64,000 bases of DNA. It comes from Sphingobium arseniciresistens. Its GTDB lineage: Bacteria > Pseudomonadota > Alphaproteobacteria > Sphingomonadales > Sphingomonadaceae. Made by a program: the position numbers and the translations under genes. The notes below the pieces were generated by a model. It worked only from the letters and a program-made list of their open reading frames with translations. It did no database searches and had not been told where the DNA came from. The stretch covers positions 434,001 to 498,000 of the forward strand of contig JARFNK010000001.1 of assembly GCA_029167225.1 (NCBI GenBank), written 5' to 3'. The stretch's first letter is position 1, and each line of letters opens with the position of its first letter. Positions 1 through 9,412 of the stretch are shown in pieces.

Positions 1-2082
1 CGGCAATGTGATGCGGCCCAGGCTGCCACCATAGGTCAGGTTGGTTACGCTGCCCGAAATCAGCTCGGTGTTGGGGACGATGACTTCGTGGCGGTCGAAC
101 GTCTCGATATGCGTGGAGCGAAACGCGATCTTGCGGACGTGGCCCGAATAACTGCCGACCTCGATCCAGTCGCCGATCTTGATGGGGCGTTCGATCAGCA
201 GGATGATGCCGCTCACGAAATTGGCGACGACCGATTGCAACCCGAAGCCGACGCCGACCGAGAGCGCGCCGGCGATGAAGGCAAGGCTCGACAGGTCCAG
301 GCCGGCGGCGGTGATGGCGACCATCGCCGAGAGCGTGAGCCCGAAATAGCCGAACCCCGTAAGCACAGCAGCCCTGGCGCCGGCCTCTATGCGCAACCGG
401 TCCAGCACGGCATAATGCAGCACCCGCTGTAACCAGCGCGTCAGCGCGTAGCCGAGCAGGAACACCAGCACGAACGTCATCACGCTACCGAACGACACGC
501 GGATCTGGCCGACCGCCACGCCGTTCTTCAGCGCCAATATCCAATCGAAGATATTCTCGGCGCTCACGCCCCACATCACCGCGACGATGGGGAGGGTAAG
601 AAGGAACAGGCAAAAGCCGAAGGCGAGCGGCAGCAGCTGGAGATAGCGCGACCCGGTGCTTTCCCGCTTGTGGAACAGAAGCTCGCTCGCCTCCGTCAGC
701 GAACGATAGAGAAACAGCGCGGTGCAGATGGCTGCGAAAGACATGAGCGTCGATGTCAGCAGATAGCGTGCCAGGGCGATATAGCCCGCGAGCGCGGCCA
801 GCACGCCTAACGCGGCTGCGAAGGTCATGATCCGGGCGGAAGGTAGGACCATGTCCGTCGCGCGGCTTGCCTTGTGACCGTGCGCGATGCTTTCGTCAGC
901 TGCGCTCCTGGCCCCGGTCGCGCCGTTGAGAATGCGGGCAAGTCGCCACGTCAGGAAGCCGGCAGCGAAGACAATCAGGAACGAAACAAGCGCGCCGATT
1001 GCCGAAGAGTTACCCGGTTGCTGATCGACATATTCGGCCAGTTGATCCGCCGCCAAGGCAATGCCGAGCATGGTCATGATCCTGATGGCGGCTTCACTTC
1101 CACCATTCGGGATCCGCACCAGCTGGGCCGGAGGGAATGCGGGACTGAAGATGCTTTGACCCAGCCAACGCGCAAAGATGACGGTCAGGCCGGCAGCGAT
1201 GATCTCGCCACTGAAGGACGCCATGAACGGCAGGTCCGCCGTAAGCAGGGTAACGCTGGCCAGCACGATCAGCAGTACGGCGGCCGGGATCGCGATGTCC
1301 AGCAGGTCACGCGCGAACGCCAGCCCCAGGCGGCTGCGCGGCGAGCCCGCAGGCGTGCTCCGTCGATCTATGGCCGCACGCAGTGCGCGGCGGCACCATG
1401 CAGCCATCCAGCCGGCGGCCATTGCGATCGCGACGACCAGGACGAGTCGCACCGGCAACGGCACGCCGACAAGGTCTGGATGCGGCTGGCGGAACGTCGC
1501 CTGCGGGGCAAGGCTGACCCGGCCGGAGCGCATGTCGCTTATGGCGGCGCCCCATGTGTTCGCACTGAGGAACGGATGGTCGTGCGAGAACAGCTTCTGG
1601 CGCCGCTTCTGACGCAGGATCTGGTCGATTTCCCGGATCAGTGCGCCGTCGCGCGCCTCGATGTCGCGGGCCGCGATCGCCGGGCCTTCTTCCAAAGAGA
1701 CCTGGTCGTTCAGTTCACCGCGCTTTTGCTTGACCCATGCAAATTCGCTCTGCCCCTTGGGCGTGGCCGTGTCGAGCTGGGCCAATTGCGCTCTGGCGAT
1801 CCGGCCCTTGAGCGTGCCTCGCTGGGTCAGGAGCAGCGCCTCCTCGCGCTGGACGGTCAGGTCCAGGCGAAGGTCTTCCCACTGGTCGATCGTGACATGA
1901 TCGCGCCGGGCCAGAGGAAGATCGAGAAGCGCCTCTGCCCTGTTTGCCGTCTTTCGCCATCCCGCGACTGACCGCCAATCGTCCGGCATGGTCTGGGCCG
2001 CGACGGGCAGGCAACCGGCCGCGAAGAGGAATGAAAGGTTCAGGCAACAGAGAAAGAAGCGGGCGATGATTACTGCCTCCAA
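1..2082 (-). CDS. Mechanosensitive ion channel protein, DUF3772/MscS type (3' part cut by window edge)
   Basis: Inner-membrane channel of the MscS superfamily that opens under membrane tension. Reading the minus strand gives a continuous frame from about 2082 to the left edge, about 690 residues. It begins with a signal-like hydrophobic stretch, then a periplasmic helical domain (DUF3772 type), then about ten hydrophobic segments. It ends with the MscS pore and beta domain: the Gly/Ala-rich pore helix is read from 270-220, followed by an IERPIKIGDW motif near 210-185. The C-terminal domain lies outside the window. No ATG precedes the signal-like stretch. TTG at 2082-2080 is the likeliest start, but an upstream non-ATG start cannot be excluded. 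It is not linked in an operon to anything visible on its 5' side. Identification rests on the MscS core; the start is uncertain. Confidence 0.85.
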   Translation of the reverse strand, partial: MEAVIIARFFLCCLNLSFLFAAGCLPVAAQTMPDDWRSVAGWRKTANRAEALLDLPLARRDHVTIDQWEDLRLDLTVQREEALLLTQRGTLKGRIARAQLAQLDTATPKGQSEFAWVKQKRGELNDQVSLEEGPAIAARDIEARDGALIREIDQILRQKRRQKLFSHDHPFLSANTWGAAISDMRSGRVSLAPQATFRQPHPDLVGVPLPVRLVLVVAIAMAAGWMAAWCRRALRAAIDRRSTPAGSPRSRLGLAFARDLLDIAIPAAVLLIVLASVTLLTADLPFMASFSGEIIAAGLTVIFARWLGQSIFSPAFPPAQLVRIPNGGSEAAIRIMTMLGIALAADQLAEYVDQQPGNSSAIGALVSFLIVFAAGFLTWRLARILNGATGARSAADESIAHGHKASRATDMVLPSARIMTFAAALGVLAALAGYIALARYLLTSTLMSFAAICTALFLYRSLTEASELLFHKRESTGSRYLQLLPLAFGFCLFLLTLPIVAVMWGVSAENIFDWILALKNGVAVGQIRVSFGSVMTFVLVFLLGYALTRWLQRVLHYAVLDRLRIEAGARAAVLTGFGYFGLTLSAMVAITAAGLDLSSLAFIAGALSVGVGFGLQSVVANFVSGIILLIERPIKIGDWIEVGSYSGHVRKIAFRSTHIETFDRHEVIVPNTELISGSVTNLTYGGSLGRITLP

Positions 2083-2255
2083 GCCGTTTCTGGACAGCTG
2101 TGTAGCGAAAATCGACAGGCTTCAGAAGCTCCCGGACAAAACTTGTTTCTTCGCTTTCCGCGCTTTCAACTGATTGCGCTGGAGGCGCCGCAGAACGGGA
2201 CGACGCTTCCAGAGACAGGGCTATTCAGCACATGTGCGCAAACCCGGCGACACAC

Positions 2256-3326
2256 TCAAGGTTTCCACCCGCCGGGCTTGATGATGCCCAGGCCCGGGCT
2301 TCGGGACGATCCGGTAAAAATCTCGCCGCCGACCCTTATGGCTCCGGTGAAATGCCGATACGCATCGTTGTTCTGTCGGCGCAGCAGAAATCTTGCCTGC
2401 AAAGACTTGGGATCTATCTCGACGACGCCACCTGCCACATCATCAAACTGGGCAGCCCCGATGATTTTGCCGTCCGCGCTCCAGTGCAAATTGTCGATCC
2501 GATAATCGAGCTGAGCGACGGTTCTCCTGGCAGGAACCACGCGCCGGTCAAAATGCACAAGCTGGCGGGCACCCCAAGCGGAGACATATATGTCCTTGCC
2601 GTCACGTGAAGCGACGATCCCGTTGGGACCGGCAATTTCGGTTCCGGGAAGCTTGGTCCACCCTTTTCGCGGCTGCCATTCCCAGATCTCACCGAGATGC
2701 TGGCCGGCGAGCACCTTCTCGCGCGTGACGCCCTGTCCACCATTGAAATTGGTAGCGAGAAAGCCCCCGTTCGACAAAGGCGCGATCGAGTTCAGGCCGA
2801 CACCAACATCGGGCGGAAGAATGCACCCGAGCCAGCTCGCCGCCGCCCCGCGCAGGTCGAGTTCGAACACCTCCATACCGATGCGGTCGGGTCCCGTGTT
2901 CGGCGTGTATCTATTGGCCCGTACCGCATAGACCGTGTAGAGGCCGCGCGTTTTCGATGGACGCACTGCGAGGCCGGTTAGCGGCAGCGGTCCATCCAGT
3001 GTCGGCGGGTGGGCGCAGGTGCCATAGGTCGACACATCGGGCCGGAGCCGTGCCGTCTGCGCCGGAAAAAGCGGAGTATCGGTCTTATCCTTCGTGTTGA
3101 GCAGATGCAGCCCTCCACCATCGATCGAGGTTGCGAGCGCCCATTCGGTGCCGGGGATTTGGGCCAAATCCTCCCAACGCCTGTCGCTGCACAGCACGGT
3201 CAGGTCGCCTTCCTGCGCGCAGACCTTGACGGATTCCTTGTCCGGCGCCTGCGCCGACAGGTTGCTCGGTGCCAACGACAGGAAAGCCATCATGGAGAGA
3301 GATGAAAGCAGTATAGGTGCACGCAT
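2256..3326 (-). CDS. Secreted SMP-30/gluconolactonase-like beta-propeller protein
   Basis: About 356 residues. An N-terminal signal peptide (hydrophobic residues 4-20, Ala-Gln cleavage site near 25) sends it to the periplasm. The rest has the repeated short-strand pattern of an SMP-30/LRE or NHL-type beta-propeller, with segments such as NGIVASRDGKDIYVS and DNLHWSADGKIIGA. Proteins of this fold hydrolyse sugar lactones or bind small organic molecules, but no substrate can be read here. ATG at 3326 is chosen because GGAG lies 9 bases upstream; an ATG 15 bases earlier lacks a ribosome site. It lies downstream of the TonB receptor and the broken cytochrome on the same strand, so the three may come from one uptake or catabolic locus. 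Confidence 0.6.
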   Translation of the reverse strand: MRAPILLSSLSMMAFLSLAPSNLSAQAPDKESVKVCAQEGDLTVLCSDRRWEDLAQIPGTEWALATSIDGGGLHLLNTKDKTDTPLFPAQTARLRPDVSTYGTCAHPPTLDGPLPLTGLAVRPSKTRGLYTVYAVRANRYTPNTGPDRIGMEVFELDLRGAAASWLGCILPPDVGVGLNSIAPLSNGGFLATNFNGGQGVTREKVLAGQHLGEIWEWQPRKGWTKLPGTEIAGPNGIVASRDGKDIYVSAWGARQLVHFDRRVVPARRTVAQLDYRIDNLHWSADGKIIGAAQFDDVAGGVVEIDPKSLQARFLLRRQNNDAYRHFTGAIRVGGEIFTGSSRSPGLGIIKPGGWKP

Positions 3327-3465
3327 AGACTTTCTCTCCATTTCACATTGTCGTAGTTTTAATGATTTTCACCGAACCATATTTGGAATTACAAATTCCG
3401 CACTACTTATGATTATTTACCGCCATCTCGACTTCCAACGCCATCATGGCCAAAAATGCGGCTTT

Positions 3466-3792
3466 TCAAGCGACGCTTCGTCGACCGGGCAGTTCGCCAG
3501 ACACCACCGGATAACCGCCCTCTCGCATCAAATATGCGATCACCGCAGCATAGGCGGCCTTGGGGAGACTGCCTGGCGCGTTTTCCGGCATCGCGCCCGG
3601 AACGCATTTGAACATCGCGGCAATCGGGCTGCTGCCCCATCGCCGGACGGCCGTCACCGTGCGCCATTCCTCGACCTGCGCCGGTTCCTGGCCCGGCGTC
3701 ATCGCAAAAGCCGCGTCGACAGGACAGCAGCCCATCACAGGAACCGCGCATTGGAATGCCCGCATTCTGGCCGCCCTTGGCTTCCGGTACAT
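3466..3792 (-). pseudogene. C-terminal remnant of a small c-type cytochrome
   Basis: The frame begins just after the TonB receptor stop and reads about 108 residues. The second half (MFKCVPGAMPENAPGSLP, then AAYAAVIAYLM) matches the C-terminal signature of small PQQ-dehydrogenase-type cytochromes c, with the distal Met ligand region and last helix. No CxxCH heme motif is present in any frame of this interval, and the N-terminal part is not cytochrome-like. I read it as a truncated or shifted gene. Its position right behind the TonB receptor suggests it once belonged to that operon. It could also be a real small secreted protein with an accidental resemblance. Confidence 0.35.
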
Positions 3793-3794
3793 CT

Positions 3795-6740
3795 TCACAG
3801 GTTGAAGCGGAAACCGGCGCGGAAGGTGCGTCCGTCGACATCATATAGCAGGCTGTTGGCGCCGTTCTGCAGGGCGTTGCCGGATACGCGCGGCGCACCG
3901 GGTGCGCTGTTGAGTAGGTTGCGAATGTTGAGGAAAAGCGTCCCACCGCGTTTTCCGCCCAAGCCGATATCGTAACTGAAGGCAGCGTCGAGATAGGCGC
4001 GCCCTGGCAGGTGATTCTGGCTGTAGGTCGGCCGGGCCGTCGTACTGGTGGGGCAATTCGAGGTGCAGGCAATCGCGATGTTGTTGATCGTGCCCCCAGG
4101 GAAGGCGCGGACCGTCAAGGAGGTGACGAACGGCTGCACGCGATATGTCGCCGTTGCTGTGCCACGCCATTTCGGCGGATTGCCCGCGCCATTCTCGCCG
4201 ACGAAGTCGGCGGGGGCCGACACACGCGAATTGACATATTGCTTGAGGTAGATCGTCGCGTTGCCGTGCAGCGAGAACGTGCCCGGCGCGTTGCCGAATA
4301 TCGCGTTCAGCGGCATGGTGTAGCTCCCCTCAAAATCGATGCCACGGGCCTGCAACAGCGCGAAATTGATGCTGCGCGAGGTAACGGCCGTAAGGACGCC
4401 ATTCGTGCGGGCGATGTTGGCGCACAGTTCCGGCGCCGTACCGTCGAAGCACAACAGCAGCGTCTGCGCGGGGTTGATCGACGAGATGGCCTCCTTGATC
4501 TTGATATCCCACAGATCGGCCGAGAAACTGAGGCCCGGGATGAAGGAAGGCTGGATCACGGCGCCGATGGACGTGTTGTCCGCGACTTCAGGCCTCAGGT
4601 CCAGATTGCCGGTGGTCGTCTGGTTGAAGGTCGTGGACGAATTGGTGAACGGATCGAAGACCGTCGCGCGTGTCGTAACGGCGGGCGAGAAGGTCTCAAG
4701 CAGGTTGGGTGCCCGGATATCGCGTGATCGGGTGGCGCGGATCCTGATATCATCGATCGGTGTGTAGACCAGGCCCAATTTCCAGGTGGTGACGCTGCCG
4801 GCCCGGCTGTAACGGGTGAAACGGACCGCGCCGTTGAAGTCGAGACTCTCTGCCCACGGCTGCCCCTTGAAGATGGGGATCACCGTTTCGAGCGCGCCCT
4901 CAGTCACCTTCGTTTCGCCCTGAATGGCGCCGTAATTGCCCAGGATGTGATCTGCGGCCAACGATCCGCGATCCACCGTTGAAGCAGCGGAATTCCGCCG
5001 GTGCTCGGCGCTGAGCGCGATCGAAACCGGGCCGGCCGGTGCGGAGAAAGGTTCTCCGGTGATAGACGCCGCGTAGACGTCCTGCTCAAGTTTCAGATCC
5101 TGGAAACTTTCGACGCTGATGAAACGGCGTCCCGGCCCGTCGAAATCGTTAACGCCGATGCCCATCACATTATAGGGCGAGCACCCGTTGTTGGGGTTCG
5201 TGAGAGTCGAGCGGCACACGATCGCGCCGTTGGCAGGATTGCGCACGGCATCCACGGCAAGCGCGTAGTTCGCCCGGGAAAGATTGTTCGGTGTCGTGAG
5301 CTTCGCGTGAGTCCGGCCACGCTGGGCATAGACGTCGAACTTCCACTTGGAGCCGAGCGCATCGAACGCGCCTTCGGTGCCGAGTTCGAAACTTTGCCCC
5401 GTGCGGACGGTGCGGGTGTCGATCACATGCGAGTCAGCGTTCGTCGTCCCGATGCGGATCGAGGTCAGGCCGCGCGCTATCATCTGCGCGCGCACGGAAT
5501 CGGGAATATAGGGGTTTTCGATACTGATCAGCGGGCCCGTCGTATTGAGCAGGAATGCCGGGATAATGCCGGAGAAGGTCTCCGTGCGGTTCCACGCATA
5601 TTGCGCGTAGATCGTGACATTATCGGCCAGATCATAAGCGGCGCGGCCAAAGGCCGACTGACGCGATTCCTTGGGCGCGATCCATGCAAACTGGCGCACC
5701 CCGGTCTTTTCATAGTCGCCGCCGCGCATGTAGACGTCGCCGACGATGTCGCCATAGACGAGCTGGAAAGGCACGCCCCCCTGCCCGAAGGCCGTGCCGC
5801 GCAGCGGTCCGTTCACGATGACGCCGCCTGGACTGCCATTGGTATAGCCCGTATTGTTCAGGACCAGATATTGGGGCTGGCCGTTGGTCGCGGTGTAGGC
5901 TGGATTGATGAACGTCTGGGCATTGTCCCGCGTCCATTTACGCTTGCTGTGGCCGTCGATACCCTTGTCGTCCACATGTTCTCCAGAGAGGAGGATGTGG
6001 CCACGACCGTCGGCGAAGTCCCAGCCGCCGGCGAGTGCGATCTTGTAATTCCTGCCGTCGCCATAGGTGGTGATCCCGCCCGAGGCCTCGCCCTTGATCC
6101 CTGTATATTTCTTGTCGATGATGAAATTGACGACGCCCGCCACCGCATCCGAGCCGTAGACCGCCGATGCACCGCCCGTCACGACATCGACGCGCGAGAC
6201 GAGCTGCTGAGGAATGAGGTTGATGTCGATGTCGCCATTCGGATGCGCCGGGGTGGTCCGGTGCCCGTCGAACAGGATCAGCGTCCGGTTCGATCCGAGG
6301 CCGCGCAAGCTGATCGAGTTGATACCGGTCGTGCCGGCGCCACCGGAGGCCAGACCGGACCGCGTATTGCCGCTACCGACAAAGGCCGGAAGCGTGGACA
6401 CAAACTGGGCGAGATTGGAGTTCGCGCTGCTCGCAAGCCGCTCTGCGCCGATGACCGACAGCGGAGTGGGTGCCTGATAACCTTCACGCACGATCCGCGT
6501 TGCGGTGACCACGATGTCAGCGGCCGGGTCGGACGTGGACTGGCCAGCCACCTCCACCGCTTCATTCTGCCCCGTCGCAGTCTGCACAGGAGCGACCGGC
6601 GCGGCGGCCGATTGCGCGAGGACAGGAAAATACGGGAACGTGGCCGTCGTTGCGAAGAGCAATATGCGCGAAGCGGCACCCCGTGAACTGCGGCGCGATG
6701 CCCGGCGACCGGACATGACTGTGCTGTCGACTGAATTCAT
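3795..6740 (-). CDS. TonB-dependent outer membrane receptor
   Basis: About 981 residues. ATG at 6740 is used because GAGGATCAGAGG sits immediately upstream; the open frame extends 23 residues further without a ribosome site. The N-terminus is a signal region ending in a VLAQSAAAP-type cleavage site. A TonB-box-like stretch (DIVVTATR, about residue 75) follows, then the plug domain with GGASAVYGSDAVAGVVNFI (about 180-200), then the long beta-barrel ending in a terminal aromatic residue pattern (FRAGFRFNL). Such receptors import large or scarce substrates using TonB energy, and sphingomonads carry many of them for plant polymers and aromatics. The SMP-30-like gene downstream hints at a sugar or aromatic substrate, but the ligand is not readable. 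Confidence 0.93.
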   Translation of the reverse strand: MNSVDSTVMSGRRASRRSSRGAASRILLFATTATFPYFPVLAQSAAAPVAPVQTATGQNEAVEVAGQSTSDPAADIVVTATRIVREGYQAPTPLSVIGAERLASSANSNLAQFVSTLPAFVGSGNTRSGLASGGAGTTGINSISLRGLGSNRTLILFDGHRTTPAHPNGDIDINLIPQQLVSRVDVVTGGASAVYGSDAVAGVVNFIIDKKYTGIKGEASGGITTYGDGRNYKIALAGGWDFADGRGHILLSGEHVDDKGIDGHSKRKWTRDNAQTFINPAYTATNGQPQYLVLNNTGYTNGSPGGVIVNGPLRGTAFGQGGVPFQLVYGDIVGDVYMRGGDYEKTGVRQFAWIAPKESRQSAFGRAAYDLADNVTIYAQYAWNRTETFSGIIPAFLLNTTGPLISIENPYIPDSVRAQMIARGLTSIRIGTTNADSHVIDTRTVRTGQSFELGTEGAFDALGSKWKFDVYAQRGRTHAKLTTPNNLSRANYALAVDAVRNPANGAIVCRSTLTNPNNGCSPYNVMGIGVNDFDGPGRRFISVESFQDLKLEQDVYAASITGEPFSAPAGPVSIALSAEHRRNSAASTVDRGSLAADHILGNYGAIQGETKVTEGALETVIPIFKGQPWAESLDFNGAVRFTRYSRAGSVTTWKLGLVYTPIDDIRIRATRSRDIRAPNLLETFSPAVTTRATVFDPFTNSSTTFNQTTTGNLDLRPEVADNTSIGAVIQPSFIPGLSFSADLWDIKIKEAISSINPAQTLLLCFDGTAPELCANIARTNGVLTAVTSRSINFALLQARGIDFEGSYTMPLNAIFGNAPGTFSLHGNATIYLKQYVNSRVSAPADFVGENGAGNPPKWRGTATATYRVQPFVTSLTVRAFPGGTINNIAIACTSNCPTSTTARPTYSQNHLPGRAYLDAAFSYDIGLGGKRGGTLFLNIRNLLNSAPGAPRVSGNALQNGANSLLYDVDGRTFRAGFRFNL

Positions 6741-7291
6741 CCTCTGATCCTCCCCAAATTCATTATTTTTATTTTGGCTTTTCGGCGCGTGTCGCGCTCT
6801 TGGCCTCATTCGGTACTAAACGGTCTGAAGATTGTATAAGCCGCCACAGAGGCGCAAAGGGGCAAGCCGAATTATGACAAATATGCCCTAGAGAATATCC
6901 CGGCACCGGGACGAGATATTCATGTATATCGGTTAAAGGTGATACAAGATCTCGCAGATCAATGACCACCGCCCACTTCTGCATAACCTCCAGAGTGAAC
7001 AGGTGTCGAGCACGCGCTTTGCAGCCATTTTTTCAAATATGGAGAAGCATCTACCCTTACCTCCCCCATATTGGCCTCGATCAATCGATTAGCCTGCTTA
7101 TTATTTATAGATAGCAGATTGCTTTCTTAAAATTGACAGGTCAATTCGTTTTTTCAGATGACGGCCTGCCATCTCTCCGAACGCCCCGCGGCAGATCAAC
7201 CTGACGCCCTCGCTCTGATGACGATAATTCTATACTATCACAGTCTGCGACCAAATATCCGACGACCTGCACTATACTGCTTTTACCAACA
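6741..7291. other. Non-coding interval upstream of the TonB receptor
   Basis: About 550 bases, AT-richer than the neighbours, especially 7060-7160. It should contain the promoter of the TonB receptor gene. No RNA gene or convincing protein gene was seen. Short open frames here have no family character. Confidence 0.5.
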
Positions 7292-7662
7292 CTATAACGC
7301 AGCAGAGGTGCAGGGTCCGCTCAACCGATTGCCCTTCAGGGTGACGCCCGCCTGAGCAATCACACTATGTTCCTGCAAGATTGCGCTCGTGCGCGCGTTG
7401 CTTACGCTCTTGCAGCAACCGGCATTTGCCCAAAATCCCGGAGACAAAGCGCACGATGACTCGCTGACCATCAGGCTGCTCCAGATGCCCTCGCTCCACG
7501 CGCCGTTCAAAGCGCAGAGCGCAGTCGCCGAGATAGCGTTCCACAACAAGGTGATGGATCGCGCGACCGCAAGGCCCGGAGCGGCAAAGGCGCGAGCGGC
7601 GGCGAGCCCCATGCCGCGCCGGTGACGAAGGCGGCCTTTCCGGAATAATCATAGGTCAGGTT
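7292..7662 (-). pseudogene. Degenerate short-chain dehydrogenase (SDR) N-terminal fragment
   Basis: Just downstream of the aldo/keto reductase stop, the minus strand reads YDYSGKAAFVTGAA in one frame. It continues MGLAAARAFAAPGLAVA in the next frame. Together these are the first strand, the glycine-rich NAD(P) loop (normally TGxxxGxG) and first helix of a classical SDR, interrupted by a small deletion. No SDR sequence follows, so only about 40 residues survive. The rest of the interval down to 7292 has no recognisable family in any frame. This is a decayed gene that may once have been the last member of the redox operon next to it. Confidence 0.5.
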
Positions 7663-7667
7663 ATGGT

Positions 7668-8555
7668 TCAGTTCTCCGCGGTCGTCGTTTCCGCCACGCG
7701 CTTCTTGCCGAAAACGGGGAACATGCTCGCCTCGCCATAGTCTGGGTCGCGGGTGCGTCGCAGCGTGTTCATATCGGCATCGGTGATCATGAAATCGACC
7801 GCGGCGTTCTCACGCATGTGCGCCGGGTTGGACGTTTTCGGCAGGGGCGAAAGCCCAAGCTGCAGGCAGTAGCGGATGCAAAGCTGCGGCACGCTCACGC
7901 CGTAGCGGCCTGCCATCTCGTTGAGACCTGCATCGTTCAGCACCGCACCGTGCGCCACTGGTGAATAGGCTTGGACGAGGATACCCTGCGACTGCGCATA
8001 ATCGACCAAGTCGAACGGTGTATCGCCGACATGGGCGAGCACCTGGTCCACCATCGGTGCGAAGCTGCCGTTGCGGCTCAGGTTTTCGATGTCGACCCGC
8101 TCGAAGTTGGATACGCCGATCGCGCGCAGCTTGCCGGCGCGATAGGCGTCCTCCAGCGCACGCCACGCTTCGAGATTGCCTTCGAAGTAACGGTCGTCCT
8201 CGCGAAAATCGGCCCATGGCTGCGGGCTGTGAATAAGCATGAGATCGATATGATCCAGCCCGAGAGCCTGCAGCGAGGCATCGATACGCGCCGCAGCGTC
8301 GGCGTGGCTCTTGCTTTCGGCAACGAGCTTGGTCGTTACGAAGATCTGGTCACGCGCGATGCCGCTGGTGCGAACGCCTTCACCCACACCCGTCTCGTTC
8401 CCGTACGCTTGGGCCGTGTCGATGTGGCGATAACCGATCCCAATCGCTTCGCGGACGGCGCGCGCGGCGTCGTCGCTCGGGATCATCCAGGTGCCAAAGC
8501 CGAGGCGCGGGATGAGCACCCCGTTCGAAAGGGTCGATGTTTCGTTCAGGATCAT
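7668..8555 (-). CDS. Aldo/keto reductase
   Basis: 295 residues. NADPH-dependent reductase of carbonyl compounds with the (beta/alpha)8 barrel of the AKR superfamily. The catalytic tetrad is visible: Asp and Tyr in HIDTAQAYGNE (about 44-54), Lys in FVTTKL (about 74) and His in LMLIHSP (about 107). The size fits the AKR5 group (2,5-diketo-gluconate reductase-like). The ATG at 8555 is preceded by GGAGG; the frame extends upstream through the neighbouring tautomerase gene but without cause. It is the last intact gene of a three-gene minus-strand operon with the tautomerase and cupin genes, probably controlled by the divergent LysR gene at 9413. Confidence 0.92.
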   Translation of the reverse strand: MILNETSTLSNGVLIPRLGFGTWMIPSDDAARAVREAIGIGYRHIDTAQAYGNETGVGEGVRTSGIARDQIFVTTKLVAESKSHADAAARIDASLQALGLDHIDLMLIHSPQPWADFREDDRYFEGNLEAWRALEDAYRAGKLRAIGVSNFERVDIENLSRNGSFAPMVDQVLAHVGDTPFDLVDYAQSQGILVQAYSPVAHGAVLNDAGLNEMAGRYGVSVPQLCIRYCLQLGLSPLPKTSNPAHMRENAAVDFMITDADMNTLRRTRDPDYGEASMFPVFGKKRVAETTTAEN

Positions 8556-8574
8556 GATGTCCTCCGGGTCAAAT

Positions 8575-8814
8575 TCAGCGTTCAGGGCCAGGACCGTAGC
8601 CGGGCTGCTTGGTGAGCGTGTTCCAGCGGCCCCGGATGTCCGGGTCGTAAACGCGCGCCTGCCATTGGTCGGGCACAACTTCCTCAAACCCGACGGACAC
8701 GGAATCGTCGGCATAGTCCAGGATGTCCGTCACGGCCCCTAGGATCGCGTTCGACAGTTCCTGCTTCTGGGCGTCGGACTTGCCCGGCCAGAGTTTCACG
8801 ATGACGTGCGGCAT
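8575..8814 (-). CDS. Tautomerase-family small protein (4-oxalocrotonate tautomerase-like)
   Basis: 79 residues. After removal of Met1 the N-terminal residue is Pro (MPHVIVKLWPGKS). This is the hallmark of the tautomerase superfamily, in which that Pro is the catalytic base. The beta-alpha-beta unit follows, with KQELSNAILGAVTDIL as the helix, and the C-terminus is longer than in classical 62-residue 4-OT. It probably works as an oligomer in the cytoplasm. It sits 19 bases upstream of the aldo/keto reductase and 3 bases downstream of the cupin gene, so the three are one operon. Substrate unknown. Confidence 0.85.
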   Translation of the reverse strand: MPHVIVKLWPGKSDAQKQELSNAILGAVTDILDYADDSVSVGFEEVVPDQWQARVYDPDIRGRWNTLTKQPGYGPGPER

Positions 8815-8817
8815 GGC

Positions 8818-9228
8818 TTACTTCTTGCCTAACGGAGCGAGATATTGCTCATCCGTGACCTTCTCCATCCACGTTACCGGCGTGCCGTTTACCGATTCCT
8901 GGATGGCGATGTGGGTCATGCCTTCATGGGGCGTGGCGCCATGCCAGTGCTTGTGCTCCGCCGGGCACCACAGGATGTCGCCCGCATGGAATTCCAGCTT
9001 CGGACCGTCCTCGATCTGCGTCCAACCAACGCCTTCCGTGACGATCAGCGTCTGCCCGGCGGGATGCGTGTGCCATGCCGTTCGCGCACCCGGCTCGAAA
9101 TGGACGATTGCGCCGGAGACCCGCGATGGCGCCTCTCGCTGGAACTGGCCAGTGATCGTCGCCTTGCCGGTGAAGAATTCTTCCGGGCCATCGACCGTTT
9201 TCATGTCTGCCTTGTACGTAATATCCAT
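8818..9228 (-). CDS. Cupin-domain protein
   Basis: 136 residues forming a single cupin barrel. The metal-binding histidines of motif 1 are in AWHTHPAGQTLIV (about 55-68), and motif 2 is around CPAEHKHWHGAT (about 92-104). Related proteins in redox operons with tautomerases and AKRs are described as small dioxygenase- or carboxymuconolactone-type enzymes, but the reaction here cannot be read. It is the first gene of the operon and diverges from the LysR gene. In the same frame upstream, codons 9291-9229 encode a hydrophobic stretch ending in an Ala-x-Ala-like site that resembles a signal peptide. No ATG, GTG or TTG start is available for it. Confidence 0.85.
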   Translation of the reverse strand: MDITYKADMKTVDGPEEFFTGKATITGQFQREAPSRVSGAIVHFEPGARTAWHTHPAGQTLIVTEGVGWTQIEDGPKLEFHAGDILWCPAEHKHWHGATPHEGMTHIAIQESVNGTPVTWMEKVTDEQYLAPLGKK

Positions 9229-9412
9229 GCTTTTTCCTTCCTGAGTAGCAACGGCCGGAACGCAGACCGCCTGTGCGGCAATCGAAAACAGGGTTCCCAG
9301 CGCGCACCTTCCCTTGCCATGAGATCGAATCTAATGGGCCTGGGTGCGTCGATAAGAGCCCTGCCGCGCAACGAACTGATGAACTGCATTCAATAAAGTG
9401 ATAGGTCAGGCC

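Noticed and set aside
874-1971. 365-residue open frame on the plus strand
   Set aside because: Antisense to the MscS-type channel, whose own frame gives clear motifs; composition is that of a shadow.
5001-6686. 561-residue open frame on the plus strand
   Set aside because: Lies antisense to the TonB receptor gene, Arg/Asp-rich composition of a GC shadow, no family motif.
7365-7652. Frames on both strands that look partly protein-like (for example the plus-strand frame at 7389)
   Set aside because: Neither strand gives a recognisable family and the SDR fragment shows the region is decayed.
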